Positions 26,276 through 34,406 of a stretch of 41,022 nucleotides of DNA are shown piece by piece. The translations under genes and the position numbers were made by a program. Source of the DNA: Dongia deserti (lineage in GTDB: Bacteria > Pseudomonadota > Alphaproteobacteria > Dongiales > Dongiaceae); contig NZ_QORW01000031.1 in the NCBI RefSeq assembly GCF_003574735.1, positions 1-41,022 on the forward strand, in the 5' to 3' direction. Under the pieces are notes generated by a model, which was not told the DNA's origin, did no database searches, and saw nothing but the letters and a program-made list of their open reading frames with translations. How positions within the stretch are numbered: position 1 is the stretch's first letter; each line of letters starts with the position of its first letter.

Positions 26276-27235
26276 TTAATACCGGTGAAACTCGATCACG
26301 GGCCCGGCGCTCAGCTCGACATGGCCGTGCGGGCCCGGATCGAACACCTCGCCATCCACCACGATCGGACTGGTGAGGTGCAGCGAGATGCGATCGGCCC
26401 GCGTGCTGGCATAGCCGGCATGATGCATCCACGGGCGCGGGCGCCCGCGCACCACGGAAAAGGCAGCACGGCCGAAGCGCGGTGCCGGAGAGGCGATGGT
26501 GGTGAGCTTGATCGCGCCGTGATCGTGGCCCCAGAACGGCATCACGCCCGGCAGCAGGCGCTCGAGCGTCGTCGCGAGTATGAAGAGATAAGGCGCCTCT
26601 TGCGGCGGCGAGCCATTGAGGCCGATTGCCACGCGCTCGCCGCGCAGGCCGGACCGCTCGCCCTCGCCGTGCAGCAGCAGACGCATCACCGACCACACGA
26701 TGCCGGCCTTGGTGGCCAGACTTTGCCGGAAGCCGACGCGGTGCATATCCCGGCGGGTCAGCCGCGTGCCCTGATAGAACCCCACCGCCCCAGCGAGGAA
26801 GCCATACTCGGTGCGACCCCTGCCGCTGCACTTCACGGCGATGGCCGCGCGCCGCATTGTTTCCCCCGGGTCGCCGCTGCGCGTGCGGCTCAGGATGCGC
26901 CGCAACGCATCGACCGGTGAATTGGGGACACCGACATCGTGCGCGATGACATTGGTCATGCCGCCGCCGACCAGCGTAACGCGCGGCAAGTGCGAAAAAG
27001 GCGAGCGTTCAAACAGCTCGCCGAGCACGGCTTGCACCGTGCCGTCGCCGCCATTGATCACCAGATGCTCGACACCCTTCCTCTCGAGTGCCGCCAAGGC
27101 AGCGGGCATCGCATCGATGCACGTAAAGCTCCTGTGCGTGACGTCGGGGAACTCCGCCATCATGCGCTCGATCGCCGGCAATGCGCTCTGATTGCGGCGG
27201 CTGTGCGCATTGCTGAGAACGCCCACGCGCATCAT
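26276..27235 (-). CDS. cpgB: LCB5/diacylglycerol-kinase family lipid kinase, ceramide kinase CpgB-like
   Basis: This 319-residue protein is a member of the diacylglycerol/sphingosine kinase family. The nucleotide-binding motif NGGDGTVQ (N61-Q68) is intact, and VGGGMTNVIAHDVG (about 90-103) matches the second conserved loop. The C-terminal beta-sandwich is present, including the DGEVF motif. In Caulobacter the homologue in this gene context phosphorylates ceramide and is called CpgB. The start is ATG 27235, overlapping the stop of the upstream CDP-alcohol phosphotransferase (ATGA), so the much longer open frame from 27616 is a shadow. Family call is firm, ceramide specificity is inferred from the operon. 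Confidence 0.82.
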   Translation of the reverse strand: MMRVGVLSNAHSRRNQSALPAIERMMAEFPDVTHRSFTCIDAMPAALAALERKGVEHLVINGGDGTVQAVLGELFERSPFSHLPRVTLVGGGMTNVIAHDVGVPNSPVDALRRILSRTRSGDPGETMRRAAIAVKCSGRGRTEYGFLAGAVGFYQGTRLTRRDMHRVGFRQSLATKAGIVWSVMRLLLHGEGERSGLRGERVAIGLNGSPPQEAPYLFILATTLERLLPGVMPFWGHDHGAIKLTTIASPAPRFGRAAFSVVRGRPRPWMHHAGYASTRADRISLHLTSPIVVDGEVFDPGPHGHVELSAGPVIEFHRY

Positions 27236-28386
27236 GTAGGGGACGACCCTGCGTGCGCCTGCAGCCAGGAGACCGGCGCGCGTCCGCGCAACTGCGCGGC
27301 GAAAGCCTGGCCGATCCGGATGCAGTGGAAGATGAAGCTCGCGATCATCCACCAGGCGACCGCCACCAGTCCCGTGTCCGGCGCTTGCAGCAGTGCGGCA
27401 ATGGTCAGGATCAGCAGGTTTGGATTGCGCCGTGCAGTGATCAGGCGGAACCACGAATCCACCGGCCGCCAGGTATGGATCTCGATGCCGAAGCGCCAGA
27501 TGAACAGGCCTTCCTGCAGGCGGCCGGCGATATAACCGAAGATCACCACCCACAACGCCCACTCCAGGCTCGGCGCGAGGTACGGCCCAAGACCGAGGAA
27601 CCACGCATAATACCAAAAGGGCGGATGCAGCAGGTCGATGCCGTGATCGAAGACGTCACCAACCTTGGTGGACGTCAGCGTGCAGCGCGCGAGCTTGCCA
27701 TCGACCGTATCGAGAAAGCACATCGCCCATGCCGCCAAGAGCCCAGTGATGAACCAGGCCTGCCAGAACAGATAGGTAGCCAGCAGCACGAATCCGAAGC
27801 TGACCCAGGTCACGACATTCGGCGTGATGCCATGGCGCGCGCACCAGCGCGTCGCCGCCAACGCCGGCACCGGCCAGACGTATTTCGTGACCACATCGGT
27901 CACGCCTTTGTAGGAGCTGCCGAACAAGGCACGCTCGACCGCGGCCGCGTCTGCCCCGTCCAGCGGCAGCAGCACCGGCTCGGCCCGCTTACGCAGCGCC
28001 TTCTGATAGGCGCTGGCGAGGGTCGCGGCGTCCTGCATAATGAAGTTCGCGGCGGCGGCTTCATCCAACTCGGCGACGAGCGCGAACGCGGCACGAATAT
28101 TCTCCGCGCCCTCGCCATGCGCCGCGACGATCTCGCCGTTCTCCGCCTTGAGCGCCACGCCGGGCGCATTGATCATCGCCTTGATCAGTGCCTCGTCGAA
28201 GGCGTAGTCGGCGCGGATCGCCACCGCTGACCCCTGGCCCGACTCAAGTTCGCCCGCCGGCAGCTCCGCCTCGACCCCGGCGCGGTGAAAGGCACGGCGC
28301 AGGCGTTCACGGGGCGACAGGCTGAATAGAGTGAGGTCGCTGTCGCCGATCAGGCAAAAGGCGATGCTGGCGCGCTCGGCCGACAC
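27232..28386 (-). CDS. CDP-alcohol phosphotransferase, paralogue C, first gene of the headgroup operon
   Basis: This 384-residue membrane enzyme carries the complete CDP-alcohol phosphotransferase signature (D226, D229, G230, A233, R234, G243, D247, D251) in an IDLLHPPFWYYAW context shared with paralogues A and B. The N-terminal ~150 residues are a soluble domain, more diverged than in A and B but in the same place, ending in the shared SSYKGVTD/SNYKGSTD junction. The start is GTG 28386 with GGAG 9 nt upstream. The kinase gene overlaps its stop by 4 bp. It is expected to join a phospho-alcohol to a CDP-activated partner in making the ceramide headgroup. The exact donor and acceptor are not known. 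Confidence 0.85.
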   Translation of the reverse strand: MSAERASIAFCLIGDSDLTLFSLSPRERLRRAFHRAGVEAELPAGELESGQGSAVAIRADYAFDEALIKAMINAPGVALKAENGEIVAAHGEGAENIRAAFALVAELDEAAAANFIMQDAATLASAYQKALRKRAEPVLLPLDGADAAAVERALFGSSYKGVTDVVTKYVWPVPALAATRWCARHGITPNVVTWVSFGFVLLATYLFWQAWFITGLLAAWAMCFLDTVDGKLARCTLTSTKVGDVFDHGIDLLHPPFWYYAWFLGLGPYLAPSLEWALWVVIFGYIAGRLQEGLFIWRFGIEIHTWRPVDSWFRLITARRNPNLLILTIAALLQAPDTGLVAVAWWMIASFIFHCIRIGQAFAAQLRGRAPVSWLQAHAGSSPT

Positions 28387-28544
28387 AAATAGGGACTCCG
28401 GTGGGATCGATAAGCGGATGAGGAATATCGGGCGCCGGAGCCGGCGTCCATAAGGAAATTCAAGTACTTCCGGGCAGACGCCAAGGCTTGACGCAAGCTC
28501 GAAAATACGGCCAAACAGGCGCCCAAGATAGGGATTCCACGACC

Positions 28545-29459
28545 ATGTTTGCCCTTGCCCATCTATCGGACCCGCATTTGGCTGGCTGGTCGGTTGACCG
28601 GCCCTCGGCTTTGGCCAACAAGCGGGTCACCGGCTGGCTGTCTTGGCGCCTGAACCGCCATCGGATCCATCTGCCGCAGGTGCTCGACCTCATGCTGGCG
28701 GACATGGCGGAGCAGCCGATCGATCACATCGCCGTGACCGGCGATCTAGTGAATATTTCCTTGCCGCAGGAATTCGAAGGTGCCGCCCGTTGGCTGCGTA
28801 ATCTCGGCACTGCCGACATGGTGACGGTGATTCCCGGCAATCATGACGCGTATGTGCGCGTGCGCGGCGATGAAGGTATCGCACGGTGGCGCGACTACAT
28901 GACCGACATGGCATGGGAGCGTGCCGATGGCGCGCCACCAGCCGATCCCTTTCCATTCGTGCGCAAGATCGGGCCGCTGGCACTGATCGGGCTGTCGAGT
29001 GCTGTGCCGACGCCGCCCTTCTTCGCCTCCGGTACGCTGGGCTCCTCACAACTGAGCGTGCTGCGCGACATCCTGGCGCAACTCGGCGCTGAGGGCGTGT
29101 TCCGGGTCGTGCTGATCCATCATCCGCCGCTTTATGGGAAGGGGCATCGCCGCAAGGCCCTGACGGACGCGAAGGAGTTCAGCGAGGTGGTGCGCGCAGC
29201 CGGTGCGGAATTGGTCCTGCACGGCCACATGCACATGGCGAGCCTGGGCCACATCGATAAGATCCCCGTTATCGGAGTTCCATCCGCGTCCGCCCTGCGC
29301 TGGCACCATAAGGATGCCGCGGCATACAACATCTATCGAATCGGTCAGGCGAACGGGGCCTGGCGATTAGGTGTTGAAGTTCGCGGATTAACGAATAGCG
29401 AAGATCGCTTCGTACCCAGTGGCAGCTACGAGTTAACCATTCCCGCATTGCGGCATTGA
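28545..29459 (+). CDS. Calcineurin-like metallophosphoesterase
   Basis: This 304-residue enzyme has all metallophosphoesterase motifs: DxH (D9, H11 in SDPHL), GDxxN (G66-N70 in TGDLVN), GNHD (98-101), the HHPP loop and GHMH near the C-terminus. It should be a two-metal hydrolase acting on phosphoesters, with no signal peptide. The frame opens at 28488; ATG 28545 starts exactly at the first core strand and has GGG 11 nt upstream. It is divergent from the headgroup operon and leads the plus-strand group with HIT, LptF and LptG. In this setting it could remove phosphate from a lipid or nucleotide intermediate; that is inference. Confidence 0.85.
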   Translation: MFALAHLSDPHLAGWSVDRPSALANKRVTGWLSWRLNRHRIHLPQVLDLMLADMAEQPIDHIAVTGDLVNISLPQEFEGAARWLRNLGTADMVTVIPGNHDAYVRVRGDEGIARWRDYMTDMAWERADGAPPADPFPFVRKIGPLALIGLSSAVPTPPFFASGTLGSSQLSVLRDILAQLGAEGVFRVVLIHHPPLYGKGHRRKALTDAKEFSEVVRAAGAELVLHGHMHMASLGHIDKIPVIGVPSASALRWHHKDAAAYNIYRIGQANGAWRLGVEVRGLTNSEDRFVPSGSYELTIPALRH

Positions 29460-29557
29460 CATTCCGGCGCAGCACGCGATTGTGCTAGCAAATCAGGGAA
29501 CCGGTCGTCGGATTTCGGCGCCGACCTGAGCTTAAAAGACAGGGAAGCTGAGGGCAG

Positions 29558-30001
29558 ATGGCAACCCCGAATGCGACGGCCGTCAAGTTCGGCCATCCGG
29601 CAAGCTTGATTCGCGAGTACCGGCACTGGCTGGTTCTGGCTCGTCCCCAACAGGTGACCCTGGGGTCGCTCGTGCTGGTGTGCAGCAATGCGGCGCGCGC
29701 CTTCTCGCAGATCTCGGTCCGGGCGTTCGAGGAGCTGGCGCAGGTGACGGCCGATCTGGATGCCGCGCTTACCCGCTGCTTCCAACCGGACAAGTTGAAC
29801 TATCTGATGCTGATGATGGTCGATCCTGACGTCCATTTCCACGTTCTGCCGCGCTATGGAAGCGCGCGCGAGTTTGCCGGACGGAGCCATAGCGATCGCT
29901 TCTGGCCGAAGCCGGTCGACCTGACGCAGCCGGTGGACGCGGACGCTGCCCTCAGCACCGCCGTGCGGGACGCGTTGCGCGCCGCCTGGCGCAAGGATTG
30001 A
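29558..30001 (+). CDS. HIT-family protein with altered histidine triad
   Basis: This 147-residue protein is HIT-like, with the motif DVHFHVLPRY at 91-100. Aligned to H-x-H-x-H, the first His is Asp91, while His93 (the nucleophile position) and His95 remain. The N-terminal WLVLARPQQVTLGSLVL matches the HIT strand with conserved Pro and Gly residues. It is likely a nucleotidyl hydrolase or transferase, for example of CDP- or AMP-linked compounds. ATG 29558 has GAGGG close upstream. LptF begins 13 bp after its stop, so it belongs to the same operon. A link to clearing CDP-activated or acyl-AMP by-products of the pathway is possible but not shown. Confidence 0.75.
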   Translation: MATPNATAVKFGHPASLIREYRHWLVLARPQQVTLGSLVLVCSNAARAFSQISVRAFEELAQVTADLDAALTRCFQPDKLNYLMLMMVDPDVHFHVLPRYGSAREFAGRSHSDRFWPKPVDLTQPVDADAALSTAVRDALRAAWRKD

Positions 30002-30014
30002 GGCGCCGGGCGGG

Positions 30015-31217
30015 ATGTTCAAGCTGTCGCTCATCGATCGGTACATGCTGAAGCGCGTATGCTGGCCCCTGGCAGGCGCGATCGTGATCGGCATGGCGGC
30101 ATTGCTGCTCGAGCGCCTGATCCGGTTGCTCGACCTGTTCGCCAATCGCGGCGGCCCGCTGACATTGATCCTCAAGATGCTGGGCAATCTTGTCCCGCAT
30201 TACCTCGCCATCGCAATTCCGGCGGCGTTTTTCGTCGGCATCCTCTATGCGACGCTCCGCCTCTCCAACGATAGCGAGCTCGACGTCATGCGCGCGAGCG
30301 GTCTTTCGCTGCGCCGGCTTGCCGCGCCGATGCTGGTGATGGCGGTCGTTCTCACCGTTGCGTCCGCGATCATCCTGGGGTTCCTGCAGCCCTATACACG
30401 CTACGCTTATCGTGCGCTGGTCTATCTGGTGACCGAGACATCGTGGAACTCAGCGATCGAACGCGGCGCCTTCTTCAGCGGCTTCGGCGGTAAGACGATC
30501 CTGATCGGCGACATTGCCGACGGCGGGCGCACGTTGCGGCGGATCTTCATCCAGGAGACGGACGAGAAGGGCAACAATATCGCGCTCTCAGCCCAGACCG
30601 GCGAGCTCAGGAACGATCCTCGGACGTTCTCCCTGACCTTGGTCCTGCGAGACGGAGTACGTGTCGATTCCAAGCCGGACGGCACCGGCGGCAAGGCATC
30701 CACTTTCAAAGAGTCCAGCCTGCCTCTGGAGGTGGTCGCGCCCGAGCCATTCCGCGAAAATCGAAAGGAATCGGAGTTGTCGTTGTTGCAGCTCGTTCGG
30801 GCTCATGTGGAGAAGTGGCCAGGCGTGGACCGTGAGGACGTCCTGGCCGAAATCAATTACCGCGTCGTTCGAACGTTGACCGTTTTGTTTCTGCCGTTGC
30901 TCGCCATCCCGATGGGCCTGACATCCCGACGCCAGCCGACGAGTATCCGGATCGTGGTCGGTATCGCAATCCTGATCATCTATTACCAGCTGCTGCAGTT
31001 CGGGAAGGACATGGCGGAGAATGCCCGCATGTCCAGCTTCCTCGCGCTGTGGGTCCCGTTCTTCGTGTTCGCCCTGGGCAGCACATATATGTTCCATGTC
31101 GCGAACTCGCGCCTCAATCAGGATCCGTTTGCGGTGCTGTTCGGCAGCATCGAGGATTGCTCGCGCTGGATCAAAGGGCGGTGGGCTTCGCTGTTCCGCC
31201 GCAAGCGTACGGCATGA
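30015..31217 (+). CDS. lptF: LptF-like permease
   Basis: This is a YjgP/YjgQ-family inner-membrane protein of 400 residues. Three N-terminal membrane helices (about 15-35, 55-78, 100-122) are followed by a periplasmic beta-jellyroll (about 140-270) and three C-terminal helices (about 285-380). LptF and LptG form the membrane part of the LptB2FG transporter that lifts LPS from the inner membrane. It overlaps lptG by 4 bp. The place is unusual: it lies among sphingolipid genes rather than by lptD/surA. It could be the sole LPS copy, or a paralogue for ceramide lipids. The ATP-binding partner LptB is not in the window. Confidence 0.87.
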   Translation: MFKLSLIDRYMLKRVCWPLAGAIVIGMAALLLERLIRLLDLFANRGGPLTLILKMLGNLVPHYLAIAIPAAFFVGILYATLRLSNDSELDVMRASGLSLRRLAAPMLVMAVVLTVASAIILGFLQPYTRYAYRALVYLVTETSWNSAIERGAFFSGFGGKTILIGDIADGGRTLRRIFIQETDEKGNNIALSAQTGELRNDPRTFSLTLVLRDGVRVDSKPDGTGGKASTFKESSLPLEVVAPEPFRENRKESELSLLQLVRAHVEKWPGVDREDVLAEINYRVVRTLTVLFLPLLAIPMGLTSRRQPTSIRIVVGIAILIIYYQLLQFGKDMAENARMSSFLALWVPFFVFALGSTYMFHVANSRLNQDPFAVLFGSIEDCSRWIKGRWASLFRRKRTA

Positions 31218-32305
31218 TGACCTTCACACGCTACGCGCTTAAAACGTTCCTGTGGAACTTTGGTGTCCTGTGGGTGAGCTTCACCTCGATGCTGCAGATC
31301 GTCGATCTGCTCAACAACAGCGACGAGGTCCTGGACCGTCACCCGCGTGATTTCGGCGCCGTGGTGGAATATGCCGTCTGGCGCCTGCCTGAGCTCGCAG
31401 TCTTCCTCATCCCCTTCAGCGTGCTGATGGCAGCGCTACTGTCCTTGGCGAAGTTCGAGCGCAGCAACGAGACGCTTGCCCTGAAATCAGCTGGTGCACC
31501 CTATTACCAGATCCTCCTGGCCTTCCTGCCCGCGGTCGGTCTGGTCGCGGTCCTGCATTTCGCACTGACGGATCAACTGGTCCCCCGCGCCATCAATCAC
31601 CTGATGGAACGCGACCTCTACGTCGACAAGAAGAGCAAGAACGACGAGGGAGAAGACCAGCGCGTCTGGGTGCAGGATGGCGACACGATCGTCGAGGTCG
31701 GCCAGGTCGAGAATCAGGGGCTTGAGCTCTTCAACATGCGCCTCTATCGGCGCGACGATCTCGGCAACATCACGGATCAGAGGTTCGTGCGCCACGCGAC
31801 CTTTGACGTTACGACGCGCAAGTGGACCTTTGAGAAGATCGAGGACACGAAAGTCCTGCCCGGCCGCCCGACCGAGATCACGCGGATCGAGACAGATACC
31901 TGGGACACAAAGCTGGGCCCGCAAGAGTTCTCGGAGCTGATCGAGCGGCCGCAAGCCATGACCACCGCGCGTCTGTGGAGCTTCGCCACATCCGCGCAGA
32001 TCGGCGTGCGCCCGACCTACTTCTATGAAACGTGGCTGCAGAAGCGCGTCGCCTTGCCGGTCAGCTCCATCCTGATGATCCTGTTGGCGGCACCGGTGGC
32101 GTTGAGCTTCGGCCGGCGTGACAAGGGCGTTGCTTCGGGCATGGCGATCGGGTTCGGCCTCGGCTTCCTCTATTTCATCACCGAAGGGCTCGTGCAGTCC
32201 CTGGGTGAGAGCGGGGCCGTGCCGCCCTTCTTCGCGGCGTGGCTGCCGGCCCTCTTGTTCGCCAGTATCGGTGGACTCTGGTTGATCCGGCTCGAAGGTT
32301 TCTGA
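31214..32305 (+). CDS. lptG: LptG-like permease
   Basis: This 363-residue partner of LptF has the same six-helix plus jellyroll plan. MMTFTRYALKTFLWNF and LLNNSDEVL at the N-terminus are typical of LptG. The start is the first ATG (31214), which overlaps the lptF stop as ATGATGA; the in-frame ATG at 31217 is equally possible. The longer open frame back to 31049 lies inside lptF. CDP-alcohol phosphotransferase B starts 6 bp after its stop, so transport and headgroup synthesis would be on one mRNA. Confidence 0.87.
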   Translation: MMTFTRYALKTFLWNFGVLWVSFTSMLQIVDLLNNSDEVLDRHPRDFGAVVEYAVWRLPELAVFLIPFSVLMAALLSLAKFERSNETLALKSAGAPYYQILLAFLPAVGLVAVLHFALTDQLVPRAINHLMERDLYVDKKSKNDEGEDQRVWVQDGDTIVEVGQVENQGLELFNMRLYRRDDLGNITDQRFVRHATFDVTTRKWTFEKIEDTKVLPGRPTEITRIETDTWDTKLGPQEFSELIERPQAMTTARLWSFATSAQIGVRPTYFYETWLQKRVALPVSSILMILLAAPVALSFGRRDKGVASGMAIGFGLGFLYFITEGLVQSLGESGAVPPFFAAWLPALLFASIGGLWLIRLEGF

Positions 32306-32311
32306 CCCCTG

Positions 32312-33514
32312 ATGTTCATTGTTTGGATCGATGCCGCGCGCGGCGCCGGTGAGCGCGTATTTGGATTGACTCTTCTGGAGCGGCATCTGAAGGCGCTGAA
32401 ACATCGCAAGCTGCAGCCTGGCGAGGTGATCATCGACCTGGGCGAGAGCGCGGCCGATGATCCGCCGGAAGCCAAGCGCAAATGGCCCTTCCCGCTCCGC
32501 GTCGTGCGTCATGGCGGCACGATCGCGCAGCGCATTGCGCGGGTTGCCGGTGGCGCCCGCATCCTGGCGCTGGATGCGCAGACTTTAGTGGATGCGCGGC
32601 TTTATGATTTTCTCGTCCAGCAGCGGCACGACCTGGTGGCCGAGGATGGAGATGCCGCGATTGCCTGGATCGGCGATCCCATTTTACTCGACGCGAATGC
32701 CGCAGATCTGCGCAGCGCGGTGAGCGGCTCCCTGCCGCGACTGACCCAGGCCGAGTTCCCCGGCTTCATCCGCAATCTGCGCCGCACGCTGCCGTTCTAC
32801 CTGTTCCGCATTGGCAGCGTCGAAGATCGGGCGAAGGTCGAGCGCTTCCTGTTCTGGTCGAACTACAAGGGCTCGACCGACTTCTTTACCAAGTACGTCT
32901 ACCCGCCTCTGGTCTGGGTGATGGTGCGCCCCTTGGCACATGCTCACGTGCACCCGAACTGGGTGACCATCATTTCCATCATCCTGACCTTCGCCGCCGT
33001 TCCTTTGTTCGGCGGCGGCTATTTCCTCGCCGGCTTCCTCTGCGCCTATGGGATGAGCGTGCTGGATTCCGTCGACGGCAAGCTGGCGCGCCTGACCTTC
33101 ACGGATTCGAAGATCGGAAACGTGCTGGATCACGGGCTCGATCTCGTGCACCCGCCTTTCTGGTACTGCGCCTGGGCCTACGGATTGTCACAGGGCGACG
33201 TTTGGTCGCCGGTCTTCCTGGCCTCGCTGGTGATGCTGCTGCTTTATATGGTCGACCGGCTGATCCTGAAAATCTATCCGACGCGCTTCGGACGCGGGCT
33301 CCATACCCATGGGCCGATGGATGGCTTCGTGCGCACCTTCATCTCCCGTCGCAACATCAACTTACCTTTATTTACAGTTGGTTACATCGCGGGCTTCGGA
33401 ATCGAGACGATCTATCTGATCGTGGCGTGGCAGGCTGCCACCTGCCTCTACCACGGGGCCCGGACCGCGTGGATCCTGGCTTATGACCGGCCGGCGCCGG
33501 CGGGGTCGGCATAG
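32312..33514 (+). CDS. CDP-alcohol phosphotransferase, paralogue B, with N-terminal extra domain
   Basis: This 400-residue sister of paralogue A has the full signature (D252, D255, G256, A259, R260, G269, D273, D277) and the same junction SNYKGSTDFFTKYVYPP. Its first ~160 residues match the A domain in plan (FIVWIDAARGAGERVFGLT, EVIIDLG, ILALDAQTL, GFIRNLRRTLPFYLFRI). This is a nucleotidyltransferase-like outline without the usual GxGxR/PK donor loop. The core shares a 41-nt run of identical DNA with paralogue A. ATG 32312 is 6 bp downstream of lptG. Together with the cytidylyltransferases at 35549 and 36354 it likely completes a headgroup; the alcohol is unknown. Confidence 0.86.
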   Translation: MFIVWIDAARGAGERVFGLTLLERHLKALKHRKLQPGEVIIDLGESAADDPPEAKRKWPFPLRVVRHGGTIAQRIARVAGGARILALDAQTLVDARLYDFLVQQRHDLVAEDGDAAIAWIGDPILLDANAADLRSAVSGSLPRLTQAEFPGFIRNLRRTLPFYLFRIGSVEDRAKVERFLFWSNYKGSTDFFTKYVYPPLVWVMVRPLAHAHVHPNWVTIISIILTFAAVPLFGGGYFLAGFLCAYGMSVLDSVDGKLARLTFTDSKIGNVLDHGLDLVHPPFWYCAWAYGLSQGDVWSPVFLASLVMLLLYMVDRLILKIYPTRFGRGLHTHGPMDGFVRTFISRRNINLPLFTVGYIAGFGIETIYLIVAWQAATCLYHGARTAWILAYDRPAPAGSA

Positions 33515-33524
33515 GCCGCATAAC

Positions 33525-33553
33525 TTGCGATAAATCTTTGATTCGCTTAGATT
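33525..33553 (+). promoter_or_regulatory. Candidate promoter before the hydroxylase gene
   Basis: TTGCGA (33525-33530) and TAGATT (33548-33553) are 17 nt apart in an AT-richer 89-bp gap. Each box matches 4 of 6 consensus bases. It could give the hydroxylase, ceramide-synthase-like and nucleotidyltransferase genes their own start. Confidence 0.3.
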
Positions 33554-33603
33554 GCGGTCCACATTCAACGCAGCCATTTCGCGCCGAAAGCTAAAGAGTT
33601 CGC

Positions 33604-34395
33604 ATGGTCCGCTGGGGCTTCTGGAAGAACCGTACGCACAACCTCGCCCGCATGTCGATGGGCGATCTGATCGTTGCGTTCTTCAGCTACTACGCTGTGC
33701 TGGTCTATCTCGGCTTCGCGGGTGCCAGCCTGTGGCTGACCGCGCTATGGTTCGATGGCTGGTTGGCGCTGATCGCCGCCGGCATCTTTGCCGCTCTGGT
33801 CTATCCGCTCTCCTGGTATGTGCTGCACCGCTGGGTGCTGCATGGGCAATATCTCTATCGTTCGCCGCTGACGGCCAAGGTCTGGAAGCGGATCCACTTC
33901 GATCATCACCAGGATCCGCACAATCTGGTTGTGCTGTTCGGCGCGCTCTATACGACGATCCCGACCATCGCGCTGGTGACCATTCCGGTTGGATACTTGA
34001 TCGGGGGCAAGTCGGCTGCCGCCCTCGCGTTCGCCATGGGCATCCTGTCGACGCTGTTCTACGAGTTCTGTCACTGCGTGCAGCATCTCAACACGACGCC
34101 GAAGAGCGCCTTCATGCGCCAGATCAAGAAGTACCATCTGGCTCATCATTTCCATAATGAACAGGGCAATTTCGGCATCACCAATTTCCTGTGGGATCGC
34201 ATCTTCCGCACCTATTACGCCGAGCCGAAGCTGCGCCCAAAGAGCACCACGGTTTTCAACATCGGCTACACCGACGAGATGGCGCAGCGTTATCCCTGGG
34301 TCGCGGCGCTCAGCAACGGCACGCGCGGCGATGCCAATCCGCGGCGGTTCCGCTCCGAACAGGGCGAGGCGCCGAGCCCGCGCGCCGGCCACTAA
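33604..34395 (+). CDS. Sterol desaturase / fatty acid hydroxylase superfamily protein
   Basis: This 263-residue membrane di-iron enzyme has the eight-histidine pattern: HRWVLH (H75-H80), HFDHH (H98-H102), HCVQH (H157-H161) and HLAHHFH (H178-H184), with about four membrane helices. The order and the GNFGITNFLWDRIF tail are typical of the hydroxylase group that includes FA2H/Scs7, which makes 2-hydroxy ceramides, and sphinganine C4-hydroxylase. Its position 11 bp before the ceramide-synthase-like gene suggests hydroxylation of the ceramide acyl chain or long-chain base. The start ATG 33604 has AAAGAG upstream. The reaction site cannot be read from sequence. Confidence 0.85.
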   Translation: MVRWGFWKNRTHNLARMSMGDLIVAFFSYYAVLVYLGFAGASLWLTALWFDGWLALIAAGIFAALVYPLSWYVLHRWVLHGQYLYRSPLTAKVWKRIHFDHHQDPHNLVVLFGALYTTIPTIALVTIPVGYLIGGKSAAALAFAMGILSTLFYEFCHCVQHLNTTPKSAFMRQIKKYHLAHHFHNEQGNFGITNFLWDRIFRTYYAEPKLRPKSTTVFNIGYTDEMAQRYPWVAALSNGTRGDANPRRFRSEQGEAPSPRAGH

Positions 34396-34406
34396 CGCCG
34401 TATCCG

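Noticed and set aside
26276-27616. Longer start for the ceramide kinase from 27616
   Set aside because: The extra codons lie inside the CDP-alcohol phosphotransferase gene and read as a shadow. ATG 27235 in the ATGA overlap begins exactly at the kinase fold.
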